Assembly: GCA_937931765.1 (NCBI GenBank)
Contig: CALHAO010000289.1
Location: 1-5,752, forward strand
Direction of reading: 5' to 3'
Length of the DNA stretch: 5,752 nucleotides
From: an uncultured Thiotrichaceae bacterium
GTDB taxonomy: Bacteria > Pseudomonadota > Gammaproteobacteria > Thiotrichales > Thiotrichaceae
Shown: in pieces, positions 4,889 to 5,752 of the stretch
How positions within the stretch are numbered: the stretch's first letter is position 1
Layout: each line of letters begins with the position of its first letter
Position numbers and translations under genes: made by a program
Notes under the pieces: model-generated
What the model saw: only the letters and a program-made list of their open reading frames with translations
Told to the model about the DNA's origin: nothing
The model's database searches: none

Positions 4889-5680
4889 ATGCACCCAATG
4901 TTGAATGTGGCGACCCGTACTGCGATGCAGGCGGGAGATATAATCCGGCGTTATAGTGACAAGGTTGAAAATCTACGCATCCACAATAAGGATGAGAATG
5001 ATTTTGTCACTGAGGTCGACCGCCAAGTGGAACAAACTATTATATCTGCCATCCGTAAGGCTTATCCCGATCATGCGATTTTGGGTGAAGAAAGTGGCCA
5101 GCATGCGGGTAGCAACCCTGAGTTTCAATGGATTATTGATCCGCTGGATGGCACCACCAACTTTATTTACGGCATTCCTCACTATGCCGTTTCAATTGCG
5201 CTGAAACAAAACGGCCGTCTTTTACTCGGGGTGGTTTATGATCCGATGAAAGATGAAATGTTTGCTGCTGCGCGTGGCGACGGTGCGCTGCTGAATAACC
5301 GTAAACTACGCGTTAATCAGAAAACAAGCCTGCAAGGTACATTATTAGGCACTGGTATCGCTTTCCGCAAAGACCAAAGTCTTGATTTGTCGTTGGACAG
5401 CATGAAAGCACTATTGCCGGGCACTGCCGGTGTGCGTCGCCCAGGTGCTGCTTCTCTGGATTTGGCTTATGTTGCTGCTGGTCGCTTTGACGGGTTTTGG
5501 GAATTTGGCCTGAAAGAATGGGATCTGGCGGCAGGCGCATTGATTGTGCAGGAAGCTGGCGGTCTGGTAGGCGACCCTCGGGGTGGTAATACGCATTTGC
5601 AGACCGGCGATATTATTGCTGCCAACCCGAAAGTTTTCCGTGAAATGGTGCAACGCCTGCATCCGGTATTAAGTAAGTAG
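4889..5680 (+). CDS. suhB: Inositol-1-monophosphatase / Nus factor SuhB
   Basis: A Mg-dependent phosphatase of the inositol monophosphatase family. In E. coli SuhB also joins the NusA/B/E/G antitermination complex on rRNA operons. The protein is 263 residues (E. coli 267). The N-terminus MHPMLNVATRTAMQAG aligns directly with E. coli MHPMLNIAVRAARKAG, which fixes the start at ATG 4889. The longer open frame reaching up to 4802 would add 29 residues with no counterpart. Metal and active-site residues match E. coli positions: E67 in GEES (66-69), D84 and D87 in DPLDGTTNF (84-92), and D212 in WDLAAG (211-216). RRPGAASLDLAYVAAGRFDGFWE is the conserved block before the last aspartate. The ribosome site is weak (GAG at 4877-4879). 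The gene is separated from cysM by 128 bp, so it likely has its own promoter. Confidence 0.96.
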   Translation: MHPMLNVATRTAMQAGDIIRRYSDKVENLRIHNKDENDFVTEVDRQVEQTIISAIRKAYPDHAILGEESGQHAGSNPEFQWIIDPLDGTTNFIYGIPHYAVSIALKQNGRLLLGVVYDPMKDEMFAAARGDGALLNNRKLRVNQKTSLQGTLLGTGIAFRKDQSLDLSLDSMKALLPGTAGVRRPGAASLDLAYVAAGRFDGFWEFGLKEWDLAAGALIVQEAGGLVGDPRGGNTHLQTGDIIAANPKVFREMVQRLHPVLSK

Positions 5681-5711
5681 CCGGAGAGTTGTGTGAAAAT
5701 ACAGTCCGCAC

Positions 5712-5715
5712 AGGA
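5712..5715 (+). promoter_or_regulatory. Shine-Dalgarno site for the downstream partial gene
   Basis: AGGA lies 5 nt before ATG 5721 and 8 nt before ATG 5724. It supports a real gene start 40 bp after the suhB stop, with ATG 5724 having the more usual spacing. Confidence 0.5.
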
Positions 5716-5720
5716 TAACA

Positions 5721-5752
5721 ATGATGAAAAATAACAACATGAAACTAACAGT
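5721..5752 (+). CDS. Start of an unidentified gene, cut by the window edge
   Basis: Only ten full codons are visible: M-M-K-N-N-N-M-K-L-T, with the frame open to the window edge. The preceding AGGA supports initiation at ATG 5721 or 5724; ATG 5739 has no ribosome site. The lysine-containing, polar start could be the n-region of a signal peptide, but the hydrophobic part would lie outside the window. It is in the same direction as suhB and 40 bp downstream, so the two may be co-transcribed. No function can be assigned. Confidence 0.5.
   Translation, partial: MMKNNNMKLT

Overview
This window is a core-genome stretch of a gammaproteobacterium. The evidence is the gene order (lepB-associated DUF4845 membrane protein, rnc, era, recO, acpS) together with strong residue-level similarity of RNase III, Era, CysM and SuhB to their E. 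coli counterparts. The GC content is moderate: about 50% in the recO region and lower in places. I cannot name the genus. A methylotroph or another non-enteric gammaproteobacterium is possible, but that is a guess. All recognisable genes lie on the + strand.

Layout. 5-1936: a tight run of a DUF4845 membrane protein, rnc (RNase III) and era (ribosome-assembly GTPase), with a 2-nt gap and then an 8-nt overlap. 1937-2047: an intergenic gap holding a clear sigma70-type promoter, with its -10 box inside a perfect inverted repeat (16-bp arms, 6-nt centre). 2048-2718: a two-gene toxin-antitoxin module (ribbon-helix-helix/DUF6364-like antitoxin, PIN-domain toxin) of visibly lower GC. 2715-4760: recO, acpS and cysM, packed closely. 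4761-4888: a 128-bp gap with weak promoter-like motifs. 4889-5680: suhB. 5721-end: the first codons of another gene, cut by the window edge.

How it works together. The housekeeping genes cover RNA processing (RNase III), 30S maturation (Era), recombinational repair (RecO), activation of acyl carrier protein (AcpS), cysteine synthesis (CysM) and an inositol-phosphatase-family protein that is an rRNA antitermination factor in E. coli (SuhB). The unusual point is the toxin-antitoxin module between era and recO. Its two genes overlap by ATGA, and the toxin also overlaps recO by ATGA. A DNA-repair gene is therefore placed in the same predicted transcript as a self-regulated toxin-antitoxin pair, and possibly under translational coupling to it. 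The pdxJ gene that often lies between recO and acpS in gammaproteobacteria is absent.

I found no RNA genes, insertion sequences, CRISPR arrays or convincing intrinsic terminators. I see no sign of a wholly new system; the toxin-antitoxin/recO arrangement is the best candidate for follow-up.
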